DNA of 64,000 nt from UBA668 sp038234785 (GTDB lineage Bacteria > Actinomycetota > Acidimicrobiia > Acidimicrobiales > Ilumatobacteraceae), in assembly GCA_038234785.1 (NCBI GenBank), contig JBBQTC010000010.1:11392-75391 (forward strand), in the 5' to 3' direction. The position numbers and the translations under genes were made by a program. Within the stretch, counting starts at the first letter, position 1. The number at the start of each line of letters is the position of its first letter. The notes under the pieces are model-generated. The model worked only from the letters and a program-made list of their open reading frames with translations, ran no database searches and was not told the DNA's origin. Of the stretch, positions 1 to 9,181 are shown in pieces.

Positions 1-714
<714 letters not shown>

Positions 715-715
<1 letters not shown>

Positions 716-1812
716 CAGGCACCTGCCTTGGCGCCGGCGAGGCCCGCATCCATCAGGTCGGCGAACATCTCGAACAGGTATCTGCTGTCGTGGGGACCGG
801 GTCCGGCCTCGGGGTGGTACTGCACGCTGAACGCCGGCACTCCGAGAACACGCATCCCTTCGTTGGTGAAGTCGTTGAGGTTGAGATGGGTGACCTCGAC
901 CTTGCCGTCGAGGCTGCTCGGGTCGACGCAGAAGTTGTGGTTCTGGCTGGTGATCTCGACGTGGCCGGTGGCCTCGTGGCGCACCGGGTGGTTGCCGCCG
1001 TGGTGACCGAAAGGCAGCTTGAACGTGTCCCCACCCAGCGCGCGGCTGAGCAGTTGGTGTCCGAGACAGATGCCGAACACCGGCACCACGCCGAGCAGCT
1101 GACCGATCGTGTCGACCGCGTACCCGACCATCGCCGGGTCGCCCGGGCCGTTGCTGAGGAAGACACCGTCCGGGCGTCGGGCCATGACGTCGGCAGCGCT
1201 CGTCGAGGCCGGAACGACGTCGACCGTCCCGAGCGTCGCCAGATGCCGCAACATGGTGGTCTTGATCCCGAAGTCGAACGCGACGATCCGCCGCGGACCG
1301 TCGCCCACCACGAACGCCTCGTCGGTGGTCACGTCGGCCACGAGGTCGATGCCGTCGGTTCCACGCTCGGCCGCAGCCGCCGCGCGGAGATCCGATTCGG
1401 GTGCGGTGCCGAATGCGCCCGGCATGGCGCCGGTGTCGCGCAGCAATCGCGTGAGCCGGCGGGTGTCGAGGCCGGCGATGCCGCTGACCCCGAAGCGGTG
1501 CAGCATCGCGTCGAGCGAGTCCTCGGCGCGCTGGTTGCTGTGCCGACGCGCCATCTCGCGCACGATGACGCCGCGGCAGAACGGCCGGGTGGCCTCGAAG
1601 TCGTGGTCGTTCACGCCGTAGTTGCCGATGTGGGGAGAGGTGAAGGTGATGATCTGACCGGCGTAGCTGGGATCGGTGATCACTTCCTGGTAGCCCGAGA
1701 GCACGGTGTTGAACACGACCTCGCCGCCGGCGATGCCGCCGGGCGGTTCGGCGCCGACGAGCTCGCCCTCGAAGACGCTGCCATCGGCCATCACAAGTGC
1801 GGCGTCACGCAT
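715..1812 (-). CDS. carA: Carbamoyl-phosphate synthase small (glutamine amidotransferase) subunit
   Basis: 365 aa, the normal family length. It hydrolyses glutamine and passes ammonia to CarB. The N-terminal CPSase small-chain domain reads MADGSVFEGELVGAEPPGG and FNTVLSGYQEVITDPSYAGQ. The C-terminal class I amidotransferase domain has the nucleophile elbow GICLGHQLL and the catalytic His-Glu in YHPEAGPGPHD. The ATG at 1812 is supported by an AAGGAGG ribosome site 8 nt upstream (plus-strand 1820-1827). A PyrR-type leader with a terminator lies upstream, so transcription is probably controlled by uridine nucleotides. Overlap with carB is one base. Confidence 0.97.
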
Positions 1813-1888
1813 GATGCTGCCCTCCTTCGATTCGCATGATCATGCATAGTAGTGCATGTTCATGCCCTGCGGTGGAAAGGCGGGGACG

Positions 1889-1911
1889 AAAAACGCCCCC
1901 TCGCGGGGGCG
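1889..1911 (-). terminator. Intrinsic terminator in the carA leader (attenuator)
   Basis: Read on the minus strand, a perfect 7-bp GC stem (CGCCCCC/GGGGGCG, loop GCGA) is followed at once by TTTTT (plus-strand A-run 1889-1893). It lies about 77 nt before the carA start and after the PyrR-type loop at 1955-1974. This is the layout of a pyr attenuator. The hairpin is seen; its regulatory use is inferred. Confidence 0.8.
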
Positions 1912-1954
1912 CGGCGGACATCGGAACAGGGTTCACCTTCGTACTCCTTCCCGT

Positions 1955-1974
1955 ACGAGCCTCACGGGACTCGT
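1955..1974 (-). promoter_or_regulatory. PyrR-type RNA binding loop in the carA leader
   Basis: The minus strand reads AGTCCCGTGAGGCT (1971-1958), an exact fit to ARUCCNGNGAGGYU, the consensus I recall for the RNA loop bound by PyrR in pyrimidine attenuators. The loop is closed by a 5-bp stem ACGAG/CTCGT. A rho-independent terminator follows 44 nt downstream. In the known mechanism, PyrR with UMP stabilises this anti-antiterminator so that the terminator forms. pyrR itself is not in the window. Confidence 0.75.
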
Positions 1975-1991
1975 TTCACGGTCGGGGGGAG

Positions 1992-1997
1992 ATGGTA
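1992..1997 (-). promoter_or_regulatory. Candidate -10 for the carA leader transcript
   Basis: The minus strand reads TACCAT, placed so that transcription would start about 10-15 nt before the PyrR-type loop. I see no convincing -35. Placement by leader geometry is the main argument. Confidence 0.3.
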
Positions 1998-2038
1998 GCA
2001 GTCGACGGCGCCGACGGACGCGTGGGGGCATGGACGGC

Positions 2039-2044
2039 TAGCGT
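2039..2044 (+). promoter_or_regulatory. -10 hexamer TAGCGT, 6 nt before the GTG at 2051
   Basis: The spacing fits a leaderless transcript that begins at the start codon. The TAG also closes the upstream reading frame, so the GTG at 2051 is the first possible start. Confidence 0.5.
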
Positions 2045-2050
2045 GCCCAC

Positions 2051-3583
2051 GTGCTCGTCCAGGTTCTGTTGGCCTCACAACACGGTTTCGTGGCCGTCGA
2101 GCCCGTGCTCGCCGAGCTCGACGAGGCGCGACGCGCCCTCGAGCCGAGCGACGTTCTTCTGTCGGCGACACTGCTCGGCGATGCTGCGACGGGCACGACA
2201 CCGATCGAGTTCGCGAAGCGGCTCGGCCTCGATCTGGAGGTGCTGTCCCCCACGGCTCCCGGCTTCGCCAGTGCGTTGCTCGACGGATTCCGCCGGGCGC
2301 TGGCCGACGATGCCGACGTCATCGTGTCGCTCGACGCCGACGGGCAGCACGACGCCCGTCAGATCCCGGATCTCGTCCGTAGCCACGTCGCCCGTGGCAG
2401 CGGCCTCACCATCGGGTCACGATGGACCCGGGGCGGATCGTCACCGGGCACCGGCCCGACACGAACGCTGCTGAGCCGCACCGGGAACGGGTTGGTCAAG
2501 GCGTTCACCGGGGCGCGGGGCGTGAGCGACTCGACGACCTCGTTCCGGGTGTACCACCCCGACGTCGCGTCGCTGCTGCTCCACGAAGACCTGCCGACGG
2601 AGACGTACGGGTTCTTCAGCGCGATGGTCGCGGTGATCCAGGCGCACGGATTCGCGGTCGACGAGGTCCCGATCGTCTTCCGCCCGCGCTACTCCGGCGT
2701 TGCGCCCATCGCACAGCACGACCTGCGCGAGTTCGCGACGAGCCTGCCGGCGATTCGCCGCCACGTGCACGAGATCCGTCGCGACATGCGCAGCAACCAG
2801 TCGCTGTGGGCCCAGCGCAACCCCCGACTGCGCGCACAGGCGACGACCGGTGAGTCGGTGTTCGGCGCCACCGAGGAACTCGCCAACCTGGCCGATGCAG
2901 ATCGGTTCCTCACCTGGATCGCCGACACCCTGCTCCCTCACCTCGGCCACCATGTGTTGGAAGTCGGCGCCGGTGTCGGCGCCATTGCGACCAAACTCGC
3001 CGCGAGTGGCCACAAAGTGGTCGCAATCGAACCGGCCGACAACGTGTTCCCCGAGCTCCAGCGCCGAACACGGGGCCTGCCCGGCGTCGAGGCCGTGCAG
3101 ATCACGTCGCACGATCTGCTCGCCACCGGGGCACACGAGTCGTTCGACTCCGTCGTCTACGTCAGCGTGCTCGAGCACATCCGCGACGATGTGGACGAAC
3201 TGCGGACCGCCCGACGACTGGTCAAGCCCGGCGGCTCGCTCGCAGTGTTCGTCCCTGCGATGCCCTCCCTCTACGGCAGCCTCGACTTCAAATCCGGTCA
3301 CTTCCGCCGCTACGACCGGGCGCTGCTTCGACAGGTGGTCACCGACGCCGGTTTCGAGATCACGGACCTCCGCTACATGGACGTCGTCGGCATCGTGCCG
3401 TACTTCCTGATGTACCGACTGCTCGACGTGCCGACGTTGGACGCCGGTTCGTCTCGTGTCTACGACTCGCTGATCGTCCCGTTCAGCCGCGCGCTCGAAG
3501 CTCGTGTTGGAGCGCCAGCTGTTGGCAAGAATCTTGTTGTGGTTGCACGTCGACCTCTGGACTCGTGCCCACCCGCTGCATGA
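2051..3583 (+). CDS. Fusion of family-2 glycosyltransferase and class I SAM methyltransferase
   Basis: 510 aa with two enzymes in one chain. The N-terminal half (about 1-240) is a GT-A fold of the polyprenol-phosphate sugar transferase type: DAD metal site at residues 95-97 (SLDADGQHD), TIGSRW, and the GNGLVKAFTG...SFRVY acceptor region. The C-terminal half (about 275-500) is a methyltransferase with motif I VLEVGAGVGAIATKL and the VLEHIRDD motif of ubiE/PIG-like enzymes. I infer synthesis or modification of a cell-envelope lipid-linked sugar; the substrate is unknown. No upstream start exists because of an in-frame TAG at 2039. The 3' end overlaps the convergent DUF2079 gene by 101 bp. Confidence 0.85.
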   Translation: MLVQVLLASQHGFVAVEPVLAELDEARRALEPSDVLLSATLLGDAATGTTPIEFAKRLGLDLEVLSPTAPGFASALLDGFRRALADDADVIVSLDADGQHDARQIPDLVRSHVARGSGLTIGSRWTRGGSSPGTGPTRTLLSRTGNGLVKAFTGARGVSDSTTSFRVYHPDVASLLLHEDLPTETYGFFSAMVAVIQAHGFAVDEVPIVFRPRYSGVAPIAQHDLREFATSLPAIRRHVHEIRRDMRSNQSLWAQRNPRLRAQATTGESVFGATEELANLADADRFLTWIADTLLPHLGHHVLEVGAGVGAIATKLAASGHKVVAIEPADNVFPELQRRTRGLPGVEAVQITSHDLLATGAHESFDSVVYVSVLEHIRDDVDELRTARRLVKPGGSLAVFVPAMPSLYGSLDFKSGHFRRYDRALLRQVVTDAGFEITDLRYMDVVGIVPYFLMYRLLDVPTLDAGSSRVYDSLIVPFSRALEARVGAPAVGKNLVVVARRPLDSCPPAA

Positions 3584-5087
3584 CGATCACGCTCGCGTCC
3601 TGGAAGACCGCCTCGAACGGGCCTCCGGACTTGATCATGTCGTCGTAGAGCGTCTGGTTGTTGGCGCCCACCTGGGACAGGTCGAGGATGACGTAGTCGA
3701 TGGTTCGCGGATCGGGGAGGTGAGCACAGTCGTCGTTGCCCCACACCGCTGCCCAGAACGGGTTCGGCCAGTCGTAGATGTGCCGGCGGTGAGAGAGGTG
3801 CGGGAGGATCTGATAGCTCGCCGTCACCGCGGCATCGTCGGGAATGTACGTGAGGGCCTCGCGAAGTGACTCGTGTCGGATGTTGGGTGCGCTCCAGTAC
3901 CCGAAGTTCGTCTCGTTCAACGGCGACGGCGACCAGGCGACGTTGCTCACGTAGCTGCACCCGATGAGCCACATCGGCAGTAGCACCTTCGCCAACTTGA
4001 ACCGCCAGAACACGTACGCGCCTTGGATCGAGGCGATGAAGATCGGGGCGACCATCACCGAGGTGTACTGATACCGGATCATCCGCGCATACGGGCTGAG
4101 ACCGATCACGCTGGCGAGCATCTGCGGCGCCGCCATCAGCAGTGCGAGTGGGTTGGCGAGGAACGTCCACCCCACTGGCCAGCCGAGTTGCTTGTAGAAG
4201 ACCAACCGATCGTGCTGCACCGCGTCGTGCACCACGCGGTCGGGGTGGCGAAGGATGTTGCTGAGGATCTCGGGCGTGGTGGTGCCGTAGTTCTTGTAGA
4301 AGTAGGTGATGTAGAACGGTTCTTCGCCGTCGTTGAAGTGCGGGATGATCACCTTCGTGCTGACGACGTACCAGACGACGCCGAGCACCATCACACCTGT
4401 CGCCATCTTGACGACGCGCCGATAGTCCGGAGCGCGGCGCATCGTGATCAACAGCACGATCCCGAGCATGAAGACGGCCAGGGCCGTGTCCTCGCGCGTC
4501 GAGAGCGCGAGCAGCACCATCGCGAAGAACCACCCCCACCGCTCGCGGGTGGCGAACCACCAAGCGAAGAGGAACGGCGTGATCACCAGTGCCTCGGGAT
4601 GGAACATCGCCCAGCTGATCCACTGCATCGGCGCGTACATCAAGAAGACGAACGCGAAGCACAGTCCCATCCACTCGTTGTGGAACTTGTCGCGCGTGAT
4701 CAGGTAGATCGGCGACGCGCCGAGGGCCAGCACGCAGGCCTGTGAGACGTAGAGGAACGACGGGCCCGCCCCGAGCCAGTAGAACGGCACGTAGGCGTAG
4801 CCGATGAGGTTGACGTGGTGACCCCAGAAGTTCAGGCCCCGCACGCTCATGAACGTGTCGCCACCTCGCGACAACAGCCAGAGACCCTGGTCGTAGATGC
4901 CCATGTCGTAGGACCAGGTACCGAAGTTGTCGTGGTTCTGCACGCCGAGGCTGCCGAACGTGACCGCGAAGATGACGATGCCGAGGAACGTCAGCCACGC
5001 CGCAGGATGCATCGTGGTGGTTTGGCGGACGAATCGTTCCCGCCAATCACTCAACGTGGCGGCGAGCCGCGGCGCCATCGGTGTCAC
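3483..5087 (-). CDS. DUF2079 polytopic membrane protein
   Basis: 534 aa with many hydrophobic helices (for example WLTFLGIVIFAVTFGSLG near residue 31). The family signature includes YDMGIYDQGLWLLSRGGD followed by an FWGHHVN segment, as in DUF2079 proteins of actinobacteria. These resemble GT-C glycosyltransferases in topology; function is not established. The GTG at 5087 overlaps the nusB stop (GTGA), so it is the last gene of the alaS-nusB operon. An ATG three codons in is an alternative start. Its 3' end is antisense to the end of the glycosyltransferase gene, which may share an envelope-sugar role (inference). Confidence 0.8.
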   Translation of the reverse strand: MTPMAPRLAATLSDWRERFVRQTTTMHPAAWLTFLGIVIFAVTFGSLGVQNHDNFGTWSYDMGIYDQGLWLLSRGGDTFMSVRGLNFWGHHVNLIGYAYVPFYWLGAGPSFLYVSQACVLALGASPIYLITRDKFHNEWMGLCFAFVFLMYAPMQWISWAMFHPEALVITPFLFAWWFATRERWGWFFAMVLLALSTREDTALAVFMLGIVLLITMRRAPDYRRVVKMATGVMVLGVVWYVVSTKVIIPHFNDGEEPFYITYFYKNYGTTTPEILSNILRHPDRVVHDAVQHDRLVFYKQLGWPVGWTFLANPLALLMAAPQMLASVIGLSPYARMIRYQYTSVMVAPIFIASIQGAYVFWRFKLAKVLLPMWLIGCSYVSNVAWSPSPLNETNFGYWSAPNIRHESLREALTYIPDDAAVTASYQILPHLSHRRHIYDWPNPFWAAVWGNDDCAHLPDPRTIDYVILDLSQVGANNQTLYDDMIKSGGPFEAVFQDASVIVMQRVGTSPEVDVQPQQDSCQQLALQHELRARG

Positions 5088-5515
5088 GCCGCTCGGAGCA
5101 CCGGGACCAATGCCGCGAGCACACCGTTCACGAAGCGACCCGAATCGTCGGTGCTGAAGCGCTTGGCCAGCTCGACGGCCTCGTCGAGCACGACCGCCAC
5201 AGGCACGTCAGGGCGTCCGAGGAGCTCGAAGGCGGCGACGCGCAGGATGTTGCGGTCGATCAGCGGCATCCGCGTGAGCGTCCACCCTTTGGCGTGCAGC
5301 CCGATGACCGAATCGAGTTGCTCGAGGTTCGCTTCGACACCCCGCACGAGCAGCGCGGTGAGTTCGTCGGCGGGCGAGATCTGCGCGTCGAGCACTTCGC
5401 TCGGCGCGATGCCCTTCGTCTCCGCCTCGTAGAGGAGGATCAGCGCCCGCTCACGGGCGTCGGTTCGTTCGTCGTCACCCGCAGGTCTCGCGGCGCGGTG
5501 GTCCCGGCGGGCCAT
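5084..5515 (-). CDS. nusB: Transcription antitermination factor NusB
   Basis: 143 aa, all-helical RNA-binding family. It joins NusE (S10) at boxA in rRNA antitermination. Typical segments are ARERALILLYEAETKG at the N-terminus and DRNILRVAAFELL, plus VLDEAVELAKRFSTDDSGRF then VNGVLAAL near the C-terminus. It follows efp with a 5-nt gap, as in mycobacteria, and overlaps the next gene by 4 nt. Confidence 0.95.
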   Translation of the reverse strand: MARRDHRAARPAGDDERTDARERALILLYEAETKGIAPSEVLDAQISPADELTALLVRGVEANLEQLDSVIGLHAKGWTLTRMPLIDRNILRVAAFELLGRPDVPVAVVLDEAVELAKRFSTDDSGRFVNGVLAALVPVLRAA

Positions 5516-5520
5516 GGTGA

Positions 5521-6084
5521 TCAGACTCGGGTGATGTAATCGCCGGAGCGGGTGTCGACCTTGACCCGGTCGCCGGTGTTGATGAAGAGCGGGACCTGGA
5601 TCACCTTGCCCGTCTCGAGGGTGGCAGGCTTGCGGGCACCGCTGACACGGTCACCCTGGATGCCAGGTTCCGTCTCCGAGATGGCGAGTTCGACCGACGC
5701 GGGGATCTCGACGGTGACGATCTCGCCGTTGTAGAAGGCGATGATCGCAACGGAGTTCTCGACCATGTAGTCGGCGGCAGGGCCGAGGGCCACCGGCGGG
5801 ACGTTCTGCTGGTCGTAGCTCTCCATGTCCATGAACACGTACTCGTCGCCGTCGCGGTACAAGAACTGCATGTCCTTCTTGTCGAGCAGCGCCTGCTCGA
5901 CCCGAATGCCGGCGTTGAAGGTGCGGTCGATGACGGCGCCGTTGCGCAGGTTGCGCAGCTTGGAGCGAACGAACGCACCGCCCTTGCCGGGCTTGACATG
6001 CTGGAACTCGACGACTTGGAACAGCACGTTGTCGATCTCGAGCGTGATGCCGTTCTTCAGGTCGTTGGTGGAAATGGCAGGCAC
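5521..6084 (-). CDS. efp: Elongation factor P
   Basis: 187 aa, standard length. EF-P rescues ribosomes stalled on polyproline. Start chosen at GTG 6084 (VPAISTNDLKNG) because GAAGGA lies just upstream and residue numbering then matches the family: the loop Lys at the tip is K34 in KPGKGGAF. KOW-like domain I, then OB domains ending RSGDYITRV. A longer frame to 6120 adds 12 unconserved residues. The start lies inside the last codons of the upstream M24 peptidase gene (28-bp overlap). I see no epmA/epmB modification genes nearby. Confidence 0.96.
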   Translation of the reverse strand: MPAISTNDLKNGITLEIDNVLFQVVEFQHVKPGKGGAFVRSKLRNLRNGAVIDRTFNAGIRVEQALLDKKDMQFLYRDGDEYVFMDMESYDQQNVPPVALGPAADYMVENSVAIIAFYNGEIVTVEIPASVELAISETEPGIQGDRVSGARKPATLETGKVIQVPLFINTGDRVKVDTRSGDYITRV

Positions 6085-7154
6085 GGTGAATCCTTCGGAG
6101 CACTTGTGAGGACGCGGCATCCATCGGTGGTGACGACCACCAGGTCTTCGACGCGGACGCCGCCGAAACCTTCACGATAGATGCCAGGCTCCACCGTCAC
6201 TACATCACCCACCTGCAAAATGGCGTCGCCGGCCCGGTTGACGAACGGATCCTCGTGGATCAGCAGCCCCACGCCGTGACCGGTGCCATGCGTGAACCAG
6301 TCGCCGTACCCCGCTTCGGTGATGATCCGCCGGCACACGCCGTCGAGCTCCTTGACGCTCATCCCGGCGGCGACGGCCTCCACTCCCGCCTGCTGGGCAG
6401 CGAGCACCACCTCGTACCGCTCGAGCTGGAGTGCCGTCGGCTCGCCGACCAGGAAGGTGCGCGTCATGTCGCTGTGGTAGCCGTCGACGAGGGCTCCGAC
6501 GTCGATGATCACGGTGTGGCCGGGCTCGATCAGGGTGTCGGTCGGGCGGTGGTGCGGCAGCGCGGCGTTGGTGGGGCCGGTCGCCACGATCGTGTCGTAG
6601 CTGGGGCCACTGGCGCCGAGCTCACGCATGCGAAGCTCGAGGCGGTTACGGATCTGGGCCTCGGTGTAGCCGTCGCCCAGAACCGGCGCAACCTCGGCGA
6701 GGGCCTGATCGGCGATCCGGCAGGCGCGGGCGATGGAGTCGATCTCTGCGTCGTCCTTCGTCCGGCGCTCGGTCTCGACGACCCCGATGGTGGCAACCAG
6801 CGTCGCGCCGATGAGCTGTGAGTACTGCTGGTGTTGCTGCACCGTGACATGCGCGGCCTCGAACCCCACCGATGCAAACGGGTCGCAGGCGGCGGCGATG
6901 TGACCCATCATCTCGGCGCCGGTGGACCCGACGAGGACGGCCGCCTCCACACCAGCTGCGGCCATCTGCTGAGCCGCTTGGTCGCCGTAGCGGCCGTCGG
7001 TGACCAAGGTCAGACCGGTGTGCGTGAGCACCACCCATCCGTTGGAGCCGGTGAAGCCGGTGAGCCAATGGATGTTCGTGAGGTCGCTGACGAGCAGTGC
7101 ATCGGCGCCGACGAGCCGCTCCCGTACTCGACCAGCGCGTTCCGCGAGGGTCAC
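6057..7154 (-). CDS. M24 family aminopeptidase (Xaa-Pro dipeptidase/aminopeptidase type)
   Basis: 365 aa. Creatinase-type N-terminal domain (DALLVSDLTNIHWLTGFTGS), then a pita-bread peptidase domain with the full dinuclear metal set: two Asp in IIDVGALVDGYHSDMTRTF, His in GTGHGVGLLIHE, Glu in VEPGIY and Glu in GVRVEDLVVV. It cleaves X-Pro peptide bonds in the cytoplasm. Its place between aroQ and efp equals that of mycobacterial pepQ. It overlaps aroQ by 4 nt. Confidence 0.92.
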   Translation of the reverse strand: MTLAERAGRVRERLVGADALLVSDLTNIHWLTGFTGSNGWVVLTHTGLTLVTDGRYGDQAAQQMAAAGVEAAVLVGSTGAEMMGHIAAACDPFASVGFEAAHVTVQQHQQYSQLIGATLVATIGVVETERRTKDDAEIDSIARACRIADQALAEVAPVLGDGYTEAQIRNRLELRMRELGASGPSYDTIVATGPTNAALPHHRPTDTLIEPGHTVIIDVGALVDGYHSDMTRTFLVGEPTALQLERYEVVLAAQQAGVEAVAAGMSVKELDGVCRRIITEAGYGDWFTHGTGHGVGLLIHEDPFVNRAGDAILQVGDVVTVEPGIYREGFGGVRVEDLVVVTTDGCRVLTSAPKDSPCLPFPPTT

Positions 7155-7588
7155 GCCGCCAACTTTCGGGCGATGGCGGCGACCGCCAGCTCATAACCGT
7201 GAAGCCCGAGCCCCATGATCGAACCGGTTGCCACGGGCGCGACCACGCTGGTGTGCCGCCAGGGCTCACGAGTGTTGGGATTCGAGATGTGCACCTCGAT
7301 GATCGGCCCGACGAATGCCGACAGCGCGTCGTGTAGCGACCATGCGTAGTGGGTGAACGCACCGGGGTTGATGATGATCGCCGCCGCAGAGTCGCGAGCA
7401 GCGTGGATCGCCTCGACGAGCGCACCCTCGTGGTTGGTCTGCAGCGCCGTCACGGTGTGCCCGTGCAACGCGGCGGCCGCAGTGACCGCAGCCTCATAGT
7501 CGGCGAGCGTGGCCGTGCCGTAGATGTGCGGCTCGCGTTGTCCGAGCAGGTTGAGGTTGGGTCCGTGAAGCAGGGCGATGTTGGCCAC
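7151..7588 (-). CDS. aroQ: Type II 3-dehydroquinate dehydratase
   Basis: 145 aa when started at GTG 7588 (VANIALLHGPNLN), the normal size. Third step of the shikimate pathway. Visible motifs: GPNLNLLGQREPHIYG with the catalytic Tyr, NPGAFTHYAWSLHDAL, and the active-site His segment EVHISNPNTREPWRHTS. A longer frame to 7645 adds 19 residues that are not part of the family. The stop overlaps the peptidase start by 4 nt. Confidence 0.95.
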   Translation of the reverse strand: MANIALLHGPNLNLLGQREPHIYGTATLADYEAAVTAAAALHGHTVTALQTNHEGALVEAIHAARDSAAAIIINPGAFTHYAWSLHDALSAFVGPIIEVHISNPNTREPWRHTSVVAPVATGSIMGLGLHGYELAVAAIARKLAA

Positions 7589-7592
7589 GGGT

Positions 7593-8162
7593 CTATCGTG
7601 CCACGCCGGCCTCCCAGGCCGGTCGATCAATGCAGTACACGACATGGCGTTGACCGAACCAGCCCGGCGTCATCGGGTGGTCGAACTCGCGAGACGGGTC
7701 GAGTTGCAGGCCGATCTTCTGCATCACGCGCAGCGAGTTGAGGTTGCGGGTCGTGGTGAAGCTGACGATCTCGTCTCGCGGCAACTCGAGTCGCTCGAAT
7801 CCGAATGCGAGTGCCGCTCGGGCTCCCTCCGGAGCGAACCCGTTGCCCCAGTGCTGTTGGGCGAGCCGCCAGCCGACCTCGACCGCCGGCGTCAAGCCGT
7901 CGACGTGCCAGCTCGGCGAGGACAGCCCGATGAAGCCGACGAACGCGCCACTGTCGAGCCGCTCGACCGCCCAGAGGCCGTGGCCGCGCTCGCTCCACGA
8001 GGCGTTCATGCGGTCGACCATCTCGTCGCTCTGCTGCGCGGTGAGCGCCGATGGGAAGTGGCGCATCACTTCCGGATCTCCGTTGAGCGCCGCGTACGGT
8101 GCCCGGTCGCTGTCGCGCCAGCCTCGCAGCAGCAGCCGCTCCGTGCGCACTTCGGGTGTCAC
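7593..8162 (-). CDS. GNAT acetyltransferase of the RimJ/RimL type
   Basis: 189 aa. Starts RTERLLLRGWRDSDRAPYAALNGD, the usual entry of RimJ/RimL-like N-acetyltransferases. Acetyl-CoA loop region QQHWGNGFAPEGARAALAFG and C-terminal NLNSLRVMQKIGL are typical. The substrate cannot be read from sequence. It sits inside the aro operon between aroB (4-nt overlap) and aroQ (4-nt gap), so it is co-transcribed, but a role in aromatic synthesis is not implied. Confidence 0.88.
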   Translation of the reverse strand: MTPEVRTERLLLRGWRDSDRAPYAALNGDPEVMRHFPSALTAQQSDEMVDRMNASWSERGHGLWAVERLDSGAFVGFIGLSSPSWHVDGLTPAVEVGWRLAQQHWGNGFAPEGARAALAFGFERLELPRDEIVSFTTTRNLNSLRVMQKIGLQLDPSREFDHPMTPGWFGQRHVVYCIDRPAWEAGVAR

Positions 8163-9181
8163 GACATGTCCGCCAGGGCCTCGGCGGCGACCTGTGCGGA
8201 GACGTCCGACACGACCTCGACACCGCGCGGTCCGTCGAGCACGAACGTGAGCTGGTCACCCAGCACCTTCTTGTCCATCCCCATCAGTCGGACCAACCGC
8301 TCGGGCACCACACCGACCGGCAACTCCGTACCGAGCTCGTAGGCGCCGCCCACCACGTCGTAGTGGCGCTGCACCCGAGCGTCGTCGATTCGGCCGAGAC
8401 GGCGACCCAGGTGAGCCGCATAGACGAGGCCGATCGCGACTGCCTCACCGTGGGCGAGCGCATAGCCGGTCTCGATCTCCAGCGCGTGCGCCAAGGTGTG
8501 GCCGTAGTTGAGCAGTGCTCGCCGACCGCCCTCGCGCTCGTCGGCGGCAACGATCTCCGCCTTGATCTCGATGCAGCGGGCGATCCGCTCCCCTTCCCCC
8601 ATCGACAACAGGTCGTCGCCGGTCAGGAAGTGGTACTTGGCCATCTCGCCACGGCCGCAACGCACCTCACGCGGCGGCAGCGTCGCCAGCACGTCCAGGT
8701 CGCAGATCACACCGCTGGGCTGCCAGTACGCGCCGATCAGGTTCTTGCCGCCGACCCCGTCGACCTCGGGCAGGTTGACGCCGGTCTTGCCACCGATGGC
8801 GGCGTCGATCATGCCGAGCAAGGTGGTGCTGACGTGCACCACCGACAACCCCCGATGCCACGACGCGGCGGCGAAGCCGGCCACGTCGGTGACCATTCCG
8901 CCGCCGACGCCGATGACCACGTCGTGTCGGGTGAGTCCCATCGCGGCAAAGCCGCGACAGAGCTGCTCGACGGTGGCCAGTGTCTTGTGCTGTTCGCCCT
9001 CGCCGATCTCGAATCGAACCGACGACACGCCAGGATCGACCTCGACGGGGACGCCGGCCTGGGTGACGATCGCCGCTCGGCGGGCCGAGCGCGGCAACAG
9101 CGCGGCCAACTCGGACCGAGCCCCGTGCCCGACGAGCACGTCGTAGCTACGATCGGCGAGTGGTACTCGGACGGTGATCAT
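8159..9181 (-). CDS. aroB: 3-dehydroquinate synthase
   Basis: 340 aa. NAD- and metal-dependent second step of the shikimate pathway. Motifs: GVGGGMVTDVAGFAAASWHRG for NAD binding, TTLLGMIDAAIGGKTGVNLP, the metal-ligand Glu/His set in DEREGGRRALLNYGHTLAHA and LAHGEAVAIGLVYA. It overlaps aroK by 4 nt and the GNAT gene by 4 nt. Order aroC-aroK-aroB matches mycobacteria. Confidence 0.96.
   Translation of the reverse strand: MITVRVPLADRSYDVLVGHGARSELAALLPRSARRAAIVTQAGVPVEVDPGVSSVRFEIGEGEQHKTLATVEQLCRGFAAMGLTRHDVVIGVGGGMVTDVAGFAAASWHRGLSVVHVSTTLLGMIDAAIGGKTGVNLPEVDGVGGKNLIGAYWQPSGVICDLDVLATLPPREVRCGRGEMAKYHFLTGDDLLSMGEGERIARCIEIKAEIVAADEREGGRRALLNYGHTLAHALEIETGYALAHGEAVAIGLVYAAHLGRRLGRIDDARVQRHYDVVGGAYELGTELPVGVVPERLVRLMGMDKKVLGDQLTFVLDGPRGVEVVSDVSAQVAAEALADMS

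Noticed and set aside
790..1839. Long plus-strand open frame antisense to carA
   Set aside because: Typical high-GC shadow frame; carA is complete on the other strand and the antisense protein has no recognisable features.
1834..1845. 12-bp palindrome GCATGATCATGC in the carA leader as an operator
   Set aside because: It lies between the terminator and RBS; palindrome may be chance, and the PyrR leader already explains control.
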